In this document: piece by piece, positions 27,350 through 36,764 of the stretch
Numbering within the stretch: the first letter of the stretch is position 1
Layout of the letters: each line of letters starts with the position of its first letter
NCBI RefSeq assembly: GCF_000271405.2
Contig: NC_018081.1
Coordinates: 1,804,074 to 1,868,073 of the forward strand
Direction of reading: 5' to 3'
Origin: Enterococcus hirae ATCC 9790
GTDB taxonomy: Bacteria > Bacillota > Bacilli > Lactobacillales > Enterococcaceae
DNA length: 64,000 nt
Program-made: the position numbers and the translations under genes
The notes under the pieces: generated by a model
Seen by the model: only the letters and a program-made list of their open reading frames with translations
The model's database searches: none
Told to the model about the DNA's origin: nothing

Positions 27350-28768
27350 TTGATCGATGCACCTTTTTTTACTCAATTTCTGAAAGTAAGTAATTATTAT
27401 ACTGCGGGAGGAATCGCTTTGCTGATTCTCTCCCTTGGGGTAATGAAGTACCTCAAAGACAAACGGATTAATTTCTCAAAACGAATGATTTATGCTCTTA
27501 TTCTTGGTTTGCTTTTAGGGGTTGTCATTGATTTGATTGGTTCCGATAGCGAAATTTATACCGAATTTGCTCGAACGGAAATCAATGCCTGGTATGCCCT
27601 AGTTGGTTCAGGATTCTTGAAGATGATCCAGTTGCTAGCTATTCCTGTCGTGTTCTTATCGATTATCAAAGTAGTGATTGATGTCAAAGGAGAACGGTTA
27701 AAATATTTGACGGGAAAAACTTTTGCAACATTACTAGGGACTACAGCTATCTCTGCGGCATTGGGGATTGCGGTTGTCAAACTCTATCGGCTTAACGGTG
27801 CAGAGTTTGCTGGAGACTTGGCAGCAGACAAAGCAGAAAGTATTAGTAATATTGCTTCGCAAAGTTTCCCAGAATTTTTCTTGAAACTGATACCTAACAA
27901 TATAGTTAGTGTGATGGGGGATAATGGGAGTATTGTATCGGTTGTGATCATAGCGGCTATGTTTGCTGGAGCTATTCGCTTCTTACAAGTCAAAAAACCG
28001 GATCAAGTGGCACCTTTTGTTACGTTGTTGGACTCATTAAAAGTAACCGTCATTTCCGTTTTAACTAACGTGATCAAGTTGATGCCGTATGGGGTTGTTG
28101 CTTTAGTAAGTAATACAATTATTTCTAGAGGGATTCAAGCAATTATGGGAATGATCGGATTTATTGCAGCTCTATATACTGGTGTTCTTTTGATGTTGAT
28201 CGTTTATGTCATTTTATTACTATTCATGGGTGTGAATCCAATTGTTTTTTACAAAAAAGCATTTACGACACTATTGTTTGCTTTTTCTTCCCGTTCAAGT
28301 GTAGGAACTTTACCTTATACTTTGAAAAATCTGGAAGAAGATCTAGGTGTGTCTCAAGAAACGGCAAATTTTGTTGCTACTTTAGGAACTTCGATTGGTA
28401 TGAATGGATGTGCTGGTGTATTCCCTGCTATGCTTGGTGTTTTAATGGGATCAGCTGTTGGCGCAGAAATGGATCTATCCTTTTATTTCTTGGTGGTCGT
28501 TGTCGTTACGGTAGGATCCATCGGAATTGCTGGTGTACCTGGTACGGCGACCGTTGCTGCGACAGTTACTCTTAATGGCTTAGGGTTTGGACACACGATC
28601 GCAAGTATTGGAGCGATATTTGGTATCGATCCGATTGTTGATATGGGACGTACCATGTTGAACGTCGCAGGCTCAATGGTTTCTGCGATTATGGTAGATA
28701 AGTGGGAAGGAACATTTGATAAACAAGCGTTTTTGGCACCATTGAATAAAAAAAATGAAGAAGAGTAA
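27350..28768 (+). CDS. L-cystine symporter, TcyP family
   Basis: Multi-pass dicarboxylate/amino acid:cation symporter (about 472 residues). LAIPVVFLSIIKVVIDVKG, FSSRSSVGTLPYTLKNLEED (the conserved Ser-rich loop) and GTSIGMNGCAGVFPAMLGVL match the L-cystine symporter TcyP. TTG at 27350 is chosen because AAAGGGG (27334-27340) abuts ATG 27341 but is well spaced for the TTG. Third gene of the ridA operon. Confidence 0.87.
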   Translation: MIDAPFFTQFLKVSNYYTAGGIALLILSLGVMKYLKDKRINFSKRMIYALILGLLLGVVIDLIGSDSEIYTEFARTEINAWYALVGSGFLKMIQLLAIPVVFLSIIKVVIDVKGERLKYLTGKTFATLLGTTAISAALGIAVVKLYRLNGAEFAGDLAADKAESISNIASQSFPEFFLKLIPNNIVSVMGDNGSIVSVVIIAAMFAGAIRFLQVKKPDQVAPFVTLLDSLKVTVISVLTNVIKLMPYGVVALVSNTIISRGIQAIMGMIGFIAALYTGVLLMLIVYVILLLFMGVNPIVFYKKAFTTLLFAFSSRSSVGTLPYTLKNLEEDLGVSQETANFVATLGTSIGMNGCAGVFPAMLGVLMGSAVGAEMDLSFYFLVVVVVTVGSIGIAGVPGTATVAATVTLNGLGFGHTIASIGAIFGIDPIVDMGRTMLNVAGSMVSAIMVDKWEGTFDKQAFLAPLNKKNEEE

Positions 28769-28900
28769 TAGACAATGGGAAAAGTTATGTGTTCAATTAG
28801 TGATCAAATGATATCTGGGTAATGAGTTGATACCAACTCGCTGATTAGATCGTTTTTACTATAGCTTTCGCCTGTTTCAAAAGTGAAACAACCAAGAAAT

Positions 28901-28940
28901 AAGACGGCACGCCTTAGTGAAGAGGAGTGCCGTCTTTAGT
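28901..28940 (+). terminator. Terminator after the cystine operon
   Basis: AAGACGGCAC (28901-28910) pairs with GTGCCGTCTT (28927-28936); the loop contains GAAGAGGA. Confidence 0.7.
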
Positions 28941-29022
28941 TTCAAAGCCCATCATGTCTGAGAAGCTGTTAAAAAAATGCTTGCTTATTGTCATTGGAGG
29001 TAACCGATGCTTTCGCAATCTC
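28941..29022. repeat. Single copy of the intergenic repeat
   Basis: GAGAAGCTGTT, TTGCTTATTGTCATTGGAGG, TAACCGATGCTTTCGCAATC follow the same order as unit 3 of the array at 18841-18915, with scattered differences. Confidence 0.6.
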
Positions 29023-29023
29023 T

Positions 29024-29689
29024 TTACTTTTCTCCTTCAGCAATCTTCAGGTAACGATAAACGCTGGGATCTGATATGTTGAGAATCTTAGCCACTTGTG
29101 AAACGGCGCCTTTGATTTGGAAGATTCCTTTTTCATTTAATTGGCGAATGATTTTAATTTTCAACTCTTTATTTAAAGGAGTCTGTTTGTCCAAGAGATC
29201 GGAGGGGACGATAGAGTAGATAATCCCTTCAATGGTTTCTTCCAAGATCTCAACGGATTCGGGGAGGTGATTTGTATCAAACACTGCAAGTGGTTGTTTT
29301 TCTGTTGATAAGCCAGCTAATGCGAGTATCTCCTTTGAGAGTGACTGATATTTGCTGATATCTTGATTAATGCAAAGTAATCCGACTATCTTCTGCTGAT
29401 CATTGCGTATAAAAAAAGTGGCACCTCTTAATTTTTTCCCGTTGATTGTTTGTGCATCATAGTTGACTAAATAATCTTGTTTAAGATATTTCTTTGAGCG
29501 CACCATTTCTAAAGCGAAACCAGTAACAGGAGAATGGATATCTCGTCCACTTATATGATTGTTTTCAATGGCAGCGATATGAAAATGACCTTCTTCCAGA
29601 TGATGAAGAACCACTTCATAGTTTTCCCCTAAAGCTTGTCCGAGGAATTTGACCAGGGATATATATAGCGTTAATTGAGTGTTATTCAT
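29024..29689 (-). CDS. YheO-like PAS/HTH transcriptional regulator
   Basis: A 221-residue regulator: N-terminal YheO-like PAS domain (LGENYEVVLHHLEEGHFHIA, TFFIRNDQQKIVGLLCINQD) and C-terminal HTH of the HTH_22/DauR type (GAVSQVAKILNISDPSVYRYLK). Relatives control amino acid metabolism genes. It is convergent to the cystine operon, and its promoter has a palindrome half like those in the divergent lyase/ridA region, so it is the prime candidate regulator. Confidence 0.85.
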   Translation of the reverse strand: MNNTQLTLYISLVKFLGQALGENYEVVLHHLEEGHFHIAAIENNHISGRDIHSPVTGFALEMVRSKKYLKQDYLVNYDAQTINGKKLRGATFFIRNDQQKIVGLLCINQDISKYQSLSKEILALAGLSTEKQPLAVFDTNHLPESVEILEETIEGIIYSIVPSDLLDKQTPLNKELKIKIIRQLNEKGIFQIKGAVSQVAKILNISDPSVYRYLKIAEGEK

Positions 29690-29781
29690 TTTCTCACCTT
29701 GATAATTTTTTGTTACTTTATAATACCATCTTTGTTTGCTGTTTACATTATAAAATAATCGTTATTTCATTTTATTTTTTA

Positions 29782-29839
29782 TTGACAAATTTTTTGGGTG
29801 AAGTTATATTGTTTGTATAAATCGTAATCATTACTATTT
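29782..29839 (+). promoter_or_regulatory. Strong sigma-A promoter with Zur box
   Basis: TTGACA (29782) and TATATT (29805) with a 17-base spacer, then TCGTAATCATTACTA within 29819-29839. The Zur (zinc uptake regulator) consensus of Bacillus/Staphylococcus is TCGTAATNATTACGA; this site differs at one position of 14. It covers the expected transcription start, so zinc-dependent repression is likely. Confidence 0.7.
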
Positions 29840-29892
29840 GAGTTCGTGAACGGTTTATTTGATAAAAATAGACTTGAAAAAGGGAGAAAGCA

Positions 29893-30006
29893 ATGGAAAA
29901 ACAAGACTTAGCGAGTGCTTATCGTCGGCTAAAGAGCCCCAATATCAAAACGAAAAAAAGAGCGTTAAAAATCATTCATCAATACAAACGTAATAAAAAT
30001 AAGTAA
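29893..30006 (+). CDS. 37-residue basic protein, putative metal homeostasis protein
   Basis: MEKQDLASAYRRLKSPNIKT followed by a Lys/Arg-rich helix; 37 residues, start after AAAGGGAGAAAGCA. I recall short Lactobacillales proteins of this type being annotated as putative metal homeostasis proteins. It has no cysteines and no membrane segment. The Zur box in its promoter directly ties it to zinc limitation. Small basic helix suggests RNA or ribosome contact, but this is speculation. Confidence 0.75.
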   Translation: MEKQDLASAYRRLKSPNIKTKKRALKIIHQYKRNKNK

Positions 30007-30122
30007 AAACTATCATTTGCTAAAAAACGTGTTTGTTTTGATTAGTGATCCTATCAGTAGATTCTTGTCTTAAAAATTTGAACTGGTATAATAGTTTTTA
30101 AACAAAAAAAGGTGTGTACTAT

Positions 30123-30617
30123 ATGATCCGTTATTCTATAGCAGCTAAAGAAGATTTACCTCGCATCGTGGAGATTTACAATCAATCGATTTTAACGAAA
30201 CAATCAACTGCCGATGTAACGCCCGTAACTATCGAGGATAAATTGGCATGGTTTGAAGCCCATGATCCTAAGAAACGCCCACTATGGATCATGCAAGAAG
30301 CAGGAGTAATCATTGGCTGGATCAGTTTGAGTGATTTTTATGGACGACCAGCATATGATCAAACGGTAGAAATCAGTATTTATATTGATGAGACCTATCA
30401 ACATAGAGGTATTGGGCAGTATGCTATGGACTTTGTAGAAAAACAGCTCCCTGGCTTAGGTATTGAGACCGTGCTAGCCTTTATCTTCGATAGTAATCAA
30501 GCGAGTCAACGTTTATTTGAAAAAAATGGTTATTGTTTATGGGGGCTACTGCCTGAAGTTGCGCAAATCGATGAGAGATTGCTTGGGTTAGCTATTTGGG
30601 GAAAATCGTATCGCTAA
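30123..30617 (+). CDS. GNAT family N-acetyltransferase (PAT/YncA-like)
   Basis: A 164-residue acetyltransferase: RYSIAAKEDLPRIVEIYNQS, VEISIYIDETYQHRGIGQYA (acetyl-CoA pyrophosphate loop) and FIFDSNQASQRLFEKNGY. Resembles phosphinothricin/methionine-sulfone acetyltransferases; substrate not determined. ATG 30123 follows AAAAAAGGTG and is preferred to 30114. Confidence 0.88.
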   Translation: MIRYSIAAKEDLPRIVEIYNQSILTKQSTADVTPVTIEDKLAWFEAHDPKKRPLWIMQEAGVIIGWISLSDFYGRPAYDQTVEISIYIDETYQHRGIGQYAMDFVEKQLPGLGIETVLAFIFDSNQASQRLFEKNGYCLWGLLPEVAQIDERLLGLAIWGKSYR

Positions 30618-30620
30618 TCA

Positions 30621-30668
30621 AATAAGCTGTAGTTTCATGAATTTTTCTGAAACTACAGCTTATTTTTC
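30621..30668 (+). terminator. Terminator after the GNAT gene
   Basis: AATAAGCTGTAGTTTCA (30621-30637) pairs with its complement at 30648-30664, followed by T5. Confidence 0.9.
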
Positions 30669-30788
30669 ATATTACTACACAAATGAAAAAATTTGTGTTA
30701 CACTCTTTTTGTGAAACAGTTTGTAAAACTGTACTAATGAAAAAGCGTTTTTCGAGAGAGTGTTTAATGAAAAGGGAGTAATATTGTA

Positions 30789-32453
30789 ATGGATGATGAA
30801 ATGAAACAAGGTTCTAGAGCTGTAGTAGAAAGTTTAGCAAATCACCAAGTCGAATATGTTTTTGGGATTCCAGGAGCAAAAATCGATGGGGTGTTTAATG
30901 AGTTAGAAGATCAAGGACCAGAATTAATCGTTACGAGACATGAACAAAATGCCGCTTTTATGGCTCAAGCAATTGGACGGATCACAGGCGAGCCAGGTGT
31001 CGTCATTGCTACTAGTGGTCCTGGAGCTAGTAATTTAGCAACTGGGCTAGTGACCGCTACGGCTGAAGGTGATCCGGTTCTTGCAATTGCAGGACAAGTC
31101 AAACGAAGCGATCTACTTAAATTAACTCATCAAAGCATGGACAATGCTGCTTTATTTCAGCCAATCACTAAATATAGTGCAGAAATTCAAGATCCAGAAA
31201 CAATTTCAGAAGTGATTGCCAATGCTTATCGAATGGCTAAAAGTTCGAAAAAAGGAGCAAGCTTTATTAGTATCCCACAAGATGTGGTAGATGCGACTGT
31301 AAAAAATGAAGTCATCAAACCTCTAAAAGATCCACAATTAGGTTCTGCTTCCGCTGGCGATATCGATTATTTAGCGGAACGTATTCAAGAAGCGAAATTA
31401 CCTGTTTTATTAATTGGGATGCGAGGTTCAAGTAAAAAAGAAACAGCAGCGATCCGTAGATTAGTAGCAAAAACAGGCTTGCCGGTGGTAGAAACTTTCC
31501 AAGCCGCTGGTGTGATCTCTAGAAAATTAGAAAACTATTTCTTTGGCAGAGTCGGTTTGTTTAGAAATCAACCAGGAGATATGTTATTGAAACGAAGTGA
31601 TCTAGTGATTGCGATTGGTTATGATCCAATCGAATATGAAGCAAGAAACTGGAATGCTGAAAAAGATGCTCGAGTAATCGTTATTGATGAAACACCAGCT
31701 GAGATTGATTCTTACATGCAGCCAGAAAGAGAATTAATCGGGGATATCTCTGAAACATTGGATCTGTTGACGGATTCTTTAACACCGCATCAAGTGTCAC
31801 GTGATGCGAAAGAATACTTAGCCTTTTTGCAAAATAAATTAACTGAGCGTGATATTGTGCCAACGAAAGACCGCGAAGGAATTTTACATCCTCTAGAAGT
31901 CATTAATACACTCCAAAATAAAGTGACAGATGAGATGACTGTTACTGTAGATGTAGGTAGTCACTACATTTGGATGGCACGTCATTTTAGAAGTTATGAA
32001 GCAAGACAACTATTATTTAGCAATGGGATGCAGACACTAGGCGTTGCTTTACCATGGGCAATCTCTGCTGCATTAGTACGTCCTAAGACACAAATCATTT
32101 CGGTATCTGGTGATGGTGGTTTCTTATTTTCTGCTCAAGATCTAGAAACAGCTGTTCGTAAAAATTTGAAGATCATTCATTTGATTTGGAACGATGGTCG
32201 TTACAATATGGTAGAATTTCAAGAAATCATGAAATATCAACGAGCTTCCGGTGTGGATTTTGGCCCGGTTGATTTTGTAAAATATGCGGAAGCTTTTGGT
32301 GCTAAGGGGCTTCGTGTGACCTCTGTCGCTGAGTTGGAACAAGCAATAGAAGAAGGATTTAAAACGCAAGGTCCAGTTATCATCGATATTCCAATCGACT
32401 ACCGTGACAATGAAAAACTTGGTGAAACGATTTTACCAGATCAATTCTATTAA
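30789..32453 (+). CDS. alsS: Acetolactate synthase, catabolic
   Basis: ThDP enzyme of 554 residues that condenses two pyruvates to acetolactate. [19 protein letters not shown], the catalytic Glu in [15 protein letters not shown], and the ThDP motif [20 protein letters not shown] are visible. It lacks an FAD-dependent regulatory subunit partner and precedes acetolactate decarboxylase, so this is the acetoin-forming AlsS. GGGAG lies 10 bases before ATG 30789. Confidence 0.95.
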   Translation: MDDEMKQGSRAVVESLANHQVEYVFGIPGAKIDGVFNELEDQGPELIVTRHEQNAAFMAQAIGRITGEPGVVIATSGPGASNLATGLVTATAEGDPVLAIAGQVKRSDLLKLTHQSMDNAALFQPITKYSAEIQDPETISEVIANAYRMAKSSKKGASFISIPQDVVDATVKNEVIKPLKDPQLGSASAGDIDYLAERIQEAKLPVLLIGMRGSSKKETAAIRRLVAKTGLPVVETFQAAGVISRKLENYFFGRVGLFRNQPGDMLLKRSDLVIAIGYDPIEYEARNWNAEKDARVIVIDETPAEIDSYMQPERELIGDISETLDLLTDSLTPHQVSRDAKEYLAFLQNKLTERDIVPTKDREGILHPLEVINTLQNKVTDEMTVTVDVGSHYIWMARHFRSYEARQLLFSNGMQTLGVALPWAISAALVRPKTQIISVSGDGGFLFSAQDLETAVRKNLKIIHLIWNDGRYNMVEFQEIMKYQRASGVDFGPVDFVKYAEAFGAKGLRVTSVAELEQAIEEGFKTQGPVIIDIPIDYRDNEKLGETILPDQFY

Positions 32454-32465
32454 GGAGATGCTAAG

Positions 32466-33176
32466 ATGAGTGAAAGAATACTTTTTCAACATGGAACACT
32501 AGGAGCATTGATGGCAGGACTAATGGATGGTACTGAGACGATTGAACAGATACTCAAACACGGGACTTTAGGTTTGGGAACGCTACATGGGTTAGATGGG
32601 GAAGTCATCTTCTTGGATGGCGAAGCTTATCAAGGGCGTTCAGATGGAGTAGTTGTTAAGCTGACAGGAAAAGAAACCACTCCTTATGCAGCAATCACCC
32701 CATTCATTACAGATGAACGTTTTGAAGTCGAAAATCAAACAAAAGGCGAAGAATTAAAACAATCAATTTTAGCCAGTCAAGCAGGAAACAACTTATTTTT
32801 AGCGATAAAAATTACTGGGCTGTTTAAAACAGTCCACACACGTATTATGCCAAAACAAGAAAAGCCTTACCGAAGATTAGCAAAAATATCAGAGTCTCAA
32901 CCTGAATTTCATGAAACAAATAGTCAAGGAACGTTAGTTGGATTTTATACGCCAGAACTGTTTCAAGGAGTAGCAGCTGCTGGATTTCATTTGCACTATA
33001 TCGATGAAGCTAAACAATTCGGAGGGCATGTCATTGATTTTGAGCTGACAAAAGGCACTGTCGAAATCAGTAAAATCGAAACACTTGTTCAACATTTTCC
33101 CAGCGATGATCCAACGTTTATTGGAACGACAATAGATTATGCAAACTTGGAACAAGAGATCCAGCAAGCAGAATAA
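32466..33176 (+). CDS. alsD: Alpha-acetolactate decarboxylase
   Basis: Converts acetolactate to acetoin; 236 residues. FQHGTLGALMAGLMDGTETI, GLGTLHGLDGEVIFLDGEAY and the zinc-binding FHLHYIDEAKQFGGHVIDF match BudA/AlsD. It follows alsS by 12 bases with AAGGAGATGCTAAG as its ribosome site, forming a two-gene acetoin operon. Confidence 0.96.
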   Translation: MSERILFQHGTLGALMAGLMDGTETIEQILKHGTLGLGTLHGLDGEVIFLDGEAYQGRSDGVVVKLTGKETTPYAAITPFITDERFEVENQTKGEELKQSILASQAGNNLFLAIKITGLFKTVHTRIMPKQEKPYRRLAKISESQPEFHETNSQGTLVGFYTPELFQGVAAAGFHLHYIDEAKQFGGHVIDFELTKGTVEISKIETLVQHFPSDDPTFIGTTIDYANLEQEIQQAE

Positions 33177-33335
33177 TTTTCTAATGAGTCCGTGCTAAAA
33201 ATTAATAATGAAAGTATTTTATATTTGAAGGATGTTCTTTTCCCGTCTTTCTGTCTAGTAAGGTCAGTTTTTTCTCAATGACTAGTCAGCAAATCATTTC
33301 TAAGCTATAATTTTTTCATAGAAGGAGTGGTTGAG

Positions 33336-33824
33336 ATGTTGTGGACAGAAAAGCAAAAAGAAGATGCCTATCAAATTTTATTATTACAGCAAAAAGGATT
33401 ATTAGAGGCAGAAGATCATTGGCTAGCAAATTTAGCGAATTCTTCTGCTTTGTTGAACGAGACATTACCAGAAACAGTTTTTGCAGGTTATTACCTATAT
33501 AATGGCGAAGAATTGATTTTGGGTCCATTTCAAGGTCGTGTTTCTTGTACTAGGATCACAATAGGAAAAGGGGTTTGTGGTGAGTCAGCACAAACAAAAA
33601 CTACATTGATCGTTGATGACGTTAAGAAACATGAAAACTATATTTCTTGTGATTCTGCAGCTCAATCTGAAATCGTTGTGCCCATGATCAAAGAAGGGCA
33701 TCTGATTGGCGTTCTAGATATTGATTGTGGTGTAACAGGCGGATACGATCATATTGATCAAGAATATCTTGAGAAATACGTAGAAATGCTTATTGATATC
33801 GTGCCTTTAGATGTTATTTCTTAA
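33336..33824 (+). CDS. msrC: GAF-domain free methionine-(R)-sulfoxide reductase
   Basis: A 162-residue GAF protein of the fRMsr (YtsP) family. The catalytic cysteines sit in VSCTRITIGKGVCGESA and YISCDSAAQSEIVVPM. It repairs free methionine-R-sulfoxide. ATG at 33336 is preferred to GTG 33327, given GAAGGAG upstream. Followed by a terminator. Confidence 0.9.
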   Translation: MLWTEKQKEDAYQILLLQQKGLLEAEDHWLANLANSSALLNETLPETVFAGYYLYNGEELILGPFQGRVSCTRITIGKGVCGESAQTKTTLIVDDVKKHENYISCDSAAQSEIVVPMIKEGHLIGVLDIDCGVTGGYDHIDQEYLEKYVEMLIDIVPLDVIS

Positions 33825-33850
33825 AAAAATTCAATAACTTTAATAAGTGA

Positions 33851-33892
33851 AATCAAAAGAACGCTCGAAAAAGTCGTTCTTTTGATTTTTTT
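33851..33892 (+). terminator. Terminator after the fRMsr gene
   Basis: AATCAAAAGAACG (33851-33863) pairs with CGTTCTTTTGATT (33875-33887), followed by T5. Confidence 0.92.
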
Positions 33893-33983
33893 CTAAAATT
33901 ATAATGGTTTTTGGTTTTCACAATCTAATTTTAATGCTATTATCATTTTATAAAATGTTAGAACGATTAAAGGTGGATGAGAT

Positions 33984-34247
33984 ATGAATAACGAAGAAAT
34001 CATTTTGGGACAAAAATATGCGTGTAAGCCAATCGGTTTAAAGCATGTAGTAGTAGGTGAAGTCATTAATAAATTAGAAAATTGTATCGTGTTATGTGTG
34101 GAAAAATACCAAGAAAGTGATCATGAAGAAATATTAGAAAAATGTGGGAAAGTGGTTGCAAAATATGCGGATGTATATGATTTAACTACTATAGAAGCCA
34201 TTTTTGAAACTTCTTCAAAAATTTATGAACCAGCGCTTGTCTCATAA
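33984..34247 (+). CDS. Hypothetical protein, 87 residues
   Basis: Acidic small protein, KYACKPIGLKHVVVGEVINK then CIVLCVEKYQESDHEEILEK. No recognised domain or membrane segment. It has a good ribosome site (AAGGTGGATGAG) and stands alone between a terminator and the ISL3 element. It looks like a Veg/DUF-type lactobacillales hypothetical. Confidence 0.65.
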   Translation: MNNEEIILGQKYACKPIGLKHVVVGEVINKLENCIVLCVEKYQESDHEEILEKCGKVVAKYADVYDLTTIEAIFETSSKIYEPALVS

Positions 34248-34269
34248 ATAAAAAATAGTTTAAAAGAGA

Positions 34270-35198
34270 GGCTCTTTGTCGAATGATGTTGGTAAAGAGA
34301 AATCTTAGAATAATTTGGGCAGAAAGAAGAAAAACTTCTTTCTGTTCTTTTTATTTGGTTAAAATGGTTTTACCGTGTCGAATCATGATCCGACGTTTGA
34401 AATGATAAAAATTTCGAAACCCATAAGCATTGCATTTTAATACTTTAATATGGTTGTTTAAACATTCTAGTGGTCCGTTTGAATAACTGTAGCGGAGGGC
34501 ATTTCGGATCTGTGGCAGAAACTTTTTAAATGTTCGCAAAGTTGTCGCATAAGTTTCAGGTAGCTGGCTGACTTCTCTGGATAAACAGTCCTCAAATAGT
34601 AAATGATCTCTTTTCTTTACTGCATAAAGAACATCTAGATATAACTGATAGCCTTATCGCAAGTTGGGACAAGTGGCTAACAATCGGTCGACAATCTCAC
34701 TTTCAGTTAAGTAATCTTTGAAACTGGCACGCCAAACTCGTTTTTCATCGTTCAACTTTGCTTCTTCTTTTTGACTGAGCATTTGGGAAAAGCTTTTTAA
34801 CCAATGAAACATAAGGCGCATACCTATCAATAACAATGAATTCAACAGCTTTTCGAGTCGCTAAGGACAATCGAGAAAACAGCTTTCTAAATAAGGCAAT
34901 CGTCGGTTTGAGACAATGTGGACACTCTTCGGGCGTGTATTGAAGAGTACCTTTGTAAATCAAGCAAATTTGCCCTTTATATCTTTCTTTGGTTAAACAA
35001 TTTTCCTCGAAATAGATAGTTAGGTCTAGAATATTTAGGGTATCTTTGATAAGCTGAGTATAAGACATCTTGAATCCTCCTATGAATTGGTTAGCCAAAT
35101 TAATTCTAAAGGATTTCAGGGTGTCTTTTCTATGTTTTTACATCATAAACATAAAAAAGATGTTGGTGAATTTCACCAACATCAAAAAGTATAGAGCC
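34270..35198 (-). mobile_element. ISL3-family insertion sequence, internally deleted
   Basis: Ends GGCTCTTTGTCGAATGATGTTGG (as GGCTCT...TGATGTTGGT) at 34270 and, inverted, ACCAACATC...AGAGCC ending at 35198. Flanked by an exact 8-bp duplication AAAAGAGA (34262-34269 and 35199-35206), the size ISL3 elements make. At 929 bp it is well below the usual ~1.4 kb, and the transposase is broken. The right end also contains the palindrome GATGTTGGTG...CACCAACATC. Confidence 0.88.
34351..35068 (-). pseudogene. ISL3-family transposase remnant
   Basis: N-terminal part SYTQLIKDTLNILDLTIYFE (from 35068, zinc-finger CPHC) continues to IVIDRYAPYVSLVKKLFPNA, then shifts frame (about 34780-34840), and the C-terminal piece LRYSYSNGPLECLNNHIKVL with AYGFRNFYHFKRRI ends at 34351. 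The middle of the catalytic domain is missing. It cannot transpose on its own. Confidence 0.87.
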
Positions 35199-35282
35199 AA
35201 AAGAGAAAGAGGAATAGCTTTCTCTTTTTTTTTGTTATTCAAACTTTTATGCTTTACAAGTCTCACTAAAACATTTATATTA

Positions 35283-35309
35283 TTGATAAGTCAATAATTG
35301 ACAAGTCAA
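35283..35309. promoter_or_regulatory. Tandem palindromic MarR operator candidate
   Basis: TTGATAAGTCAA (35283) and TTGACAAGTCAA (35298) are two near-identical palindromic 12-mers, 15 bases apart, just upstream of the marR ribosome site. Autorepression is inferred. Confidence 0.6.
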
Positions 35310-35325
35310 CGGAAGGAGGATGGAG

Positions 35326-35730
35326 ATGGATTTAAGAAAACTCAGTCAGTTACTCTATAAAATCAAAATTATCAGTCAAGAAGGATCAGCTTTGTTCGAG
35401 AAAGAAACTGGATTCAGTTTGACGAGATATGAAATGCTGATGTTTTTATGGGAAAAAGGCAAATGTTTACAAAATCAAATTCAAACAGATCTGAAAATAG
35501 ACAATGCAGCTATCTCTAGACATTTGAAGATATTGGAAGAAAAAGGCTATGTTTCACGAAAACGCAATCCAGCGAATAATCGTGAAGTATTTGTTCTACT
35601 GACGGATACAGCCAAACGAGAACTGGCTAAGTGTGAAAATAATCATCAACAGTCCGCTGACTCTTTGTGCATTTCGTTGACCGATGAAGAAATCACCGAA
35701 CTAACAAAATTATTGAATAAACTTTATTAA
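35326..35730 (+). CDS. MarR family regulator
   Basis: A 134-residue winged-helix repressor: TRYEMLMFLWEKGKCLQNQI, IDNAAISRHLKILEEKGYVS and RKRNPANNREVFVLLTDTAK (wing). First gene of a three-gene operon with a nitroreductase and a monooxygenase, so it probably senses an electrophile or quinone. ATG 35326 has AAGGAGG six bases upstream. Confidence 0.9.
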   Translation: MDLRKLSQLLYKIKIISQEGSALFEKETGFSLTRYEMLMFLWEKGKCLQNQIQTDLKIDNAAISRHLKILEEKGYVSRKRNPANNREVFVLLTDTAKRELAKCENNHQQSADSLCISLTDEEITELTKLLNKLY

Positions 35731-35757
35731 CTACATTAGGAGAAAGAAGAGAGAAAA

Positions 35758-36396
35758 ATGAGCAAAGAATTAGTAAACAATGATTTTTCAAGTGTTGTAT
35801 TTGGAAGAAAATCCGTTCGTGTATATGATGAAACGGTTAAGATTTCTCATGAAGAAATGTTAGAAATGATACAAGAAACAACAACAGCACCATCTTCAGT
35901 TAATATGCAACCATGGCGTTTTGTGGTGGCAGAAAGTGAAAAAGCAAAAGCAAAATTGAAACCATTGATCCGTTTTAATACGAGACAAAATGATACTTCA
36001 TCAGCTATGGTCATGATCTTTGGAGATATGAACTGCTACGAATATGGGGAAGAAATCTATGACCAAGCAGTAGCAGAAGGTAAGATGCCGGCAGAAGTCC
36101 GAGACCAACAACTTGCTGCGATCCTTCCTTATTACCAAAACTTTACACGTGAACAAATGAATGACGTTGTGAAAATTGATGCTAGTTTAGCTGCAATGCA
36201 ATTCATGCTAGTTGCTCGTAGTCACGGCTATGAAACAAATCCAATCGGGGGATTCGAAGCAGACCAATTGGCTGAAGCTTTTGATCTCGACAAAGAACGT
36301 TATGTTCCAGTGATGATCTTATCTGTTGGGAAAGCAGTAGAAGAAGGATATGAATCTGTTCGATTGGCTCCAGAAAAAATTACAACTTTTAAATAA
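35758..36396 (+). CDS. Nitroreductase family protein
   Basis: FMN enzyme of 212 residues: VVFGRKSVRVYDETVKISHE, TTTAPSSVNMQPWRFVVAES (FMN site) and GYETNPIGGFEADQLAEAF. Reduces nitro compounds or quinones in relatives. It lies between marR and the monooxygenase gene with short gaps, in one operon. Confidence 0.9.
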   Translation: MSKELVNNDFSSVVFGRKSVRVYDETVKISHEEMLEMIQETTTAPSSVNMQPWRFVVAESEKAKAKLKPLIRFNTRQNDTSSAMVMIFGDMNCYEYGEEIYDQAVAEGKMPAEVRDQQLAAILPYYQNFTREQMNDVVKIDASLAAMQFMLVARSHGYETNPIGGFEADQLAEAFDLDKERYVPVMILSVGKAVEEGYESVRLAPEKITTFK

Positions 36397-36411
36397 AGCG
36401 AGTGTGGAAAA

Positions 36412-36699
36412 ATGATCGTTATCAATGCAAAATTTTCAATCAAACCAGAAAAAAGAAATGAATTTCTTGCGGAAGTAAATGAACTTGTTGCAAGTACAAG
36501 AAAAGAAGACGGGTGCTTAAGCTATCAATTGTACGAATCAATCGATATTGAAAATGAATTTGTCATGGTTGAAAATTGGCGTGATCAAGCAGCAATTGAA
36601 GGACACAATCAAAGTCCGTTACTTCAACAATTATTTAAAAATATGAGTCAGTATAGTAGTAAGAAGACAGAAATAAATGTTTCTCAAACAGTAAACTAA
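36412..36699 (+). CDS. Antibiotic biosynthesis monooxygenase (ABM) domain protein
   Basis: A 95-residue ferredoxin-like ABM/YgiN protein: VINAKFSIKPEKRNEFLAEV, TRKEDGCLSYQLYESID, FVMVENWRDQAAIEGHNQSP. Relatives act on quinols. Together with the nitroreductase it fits a quinone/electrophile detoxification operon under MarR control. Confidence 0.88.
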   Translation: MIVINAKFSIKPEKRNEFLAEVNELVASTRKEDGCLSYQLYESIDIENEFVMVENWRDQAAIEGHNQSPLLQQLFKNMSQYSSKKTEINVSQTVN

Positions 36700-36764
36700 T
36701 TTTTTGATTAAAGAAGTTATGTGTTAAATCTATTTTATAAAATGTAACTAAATAATTTCCAGTT

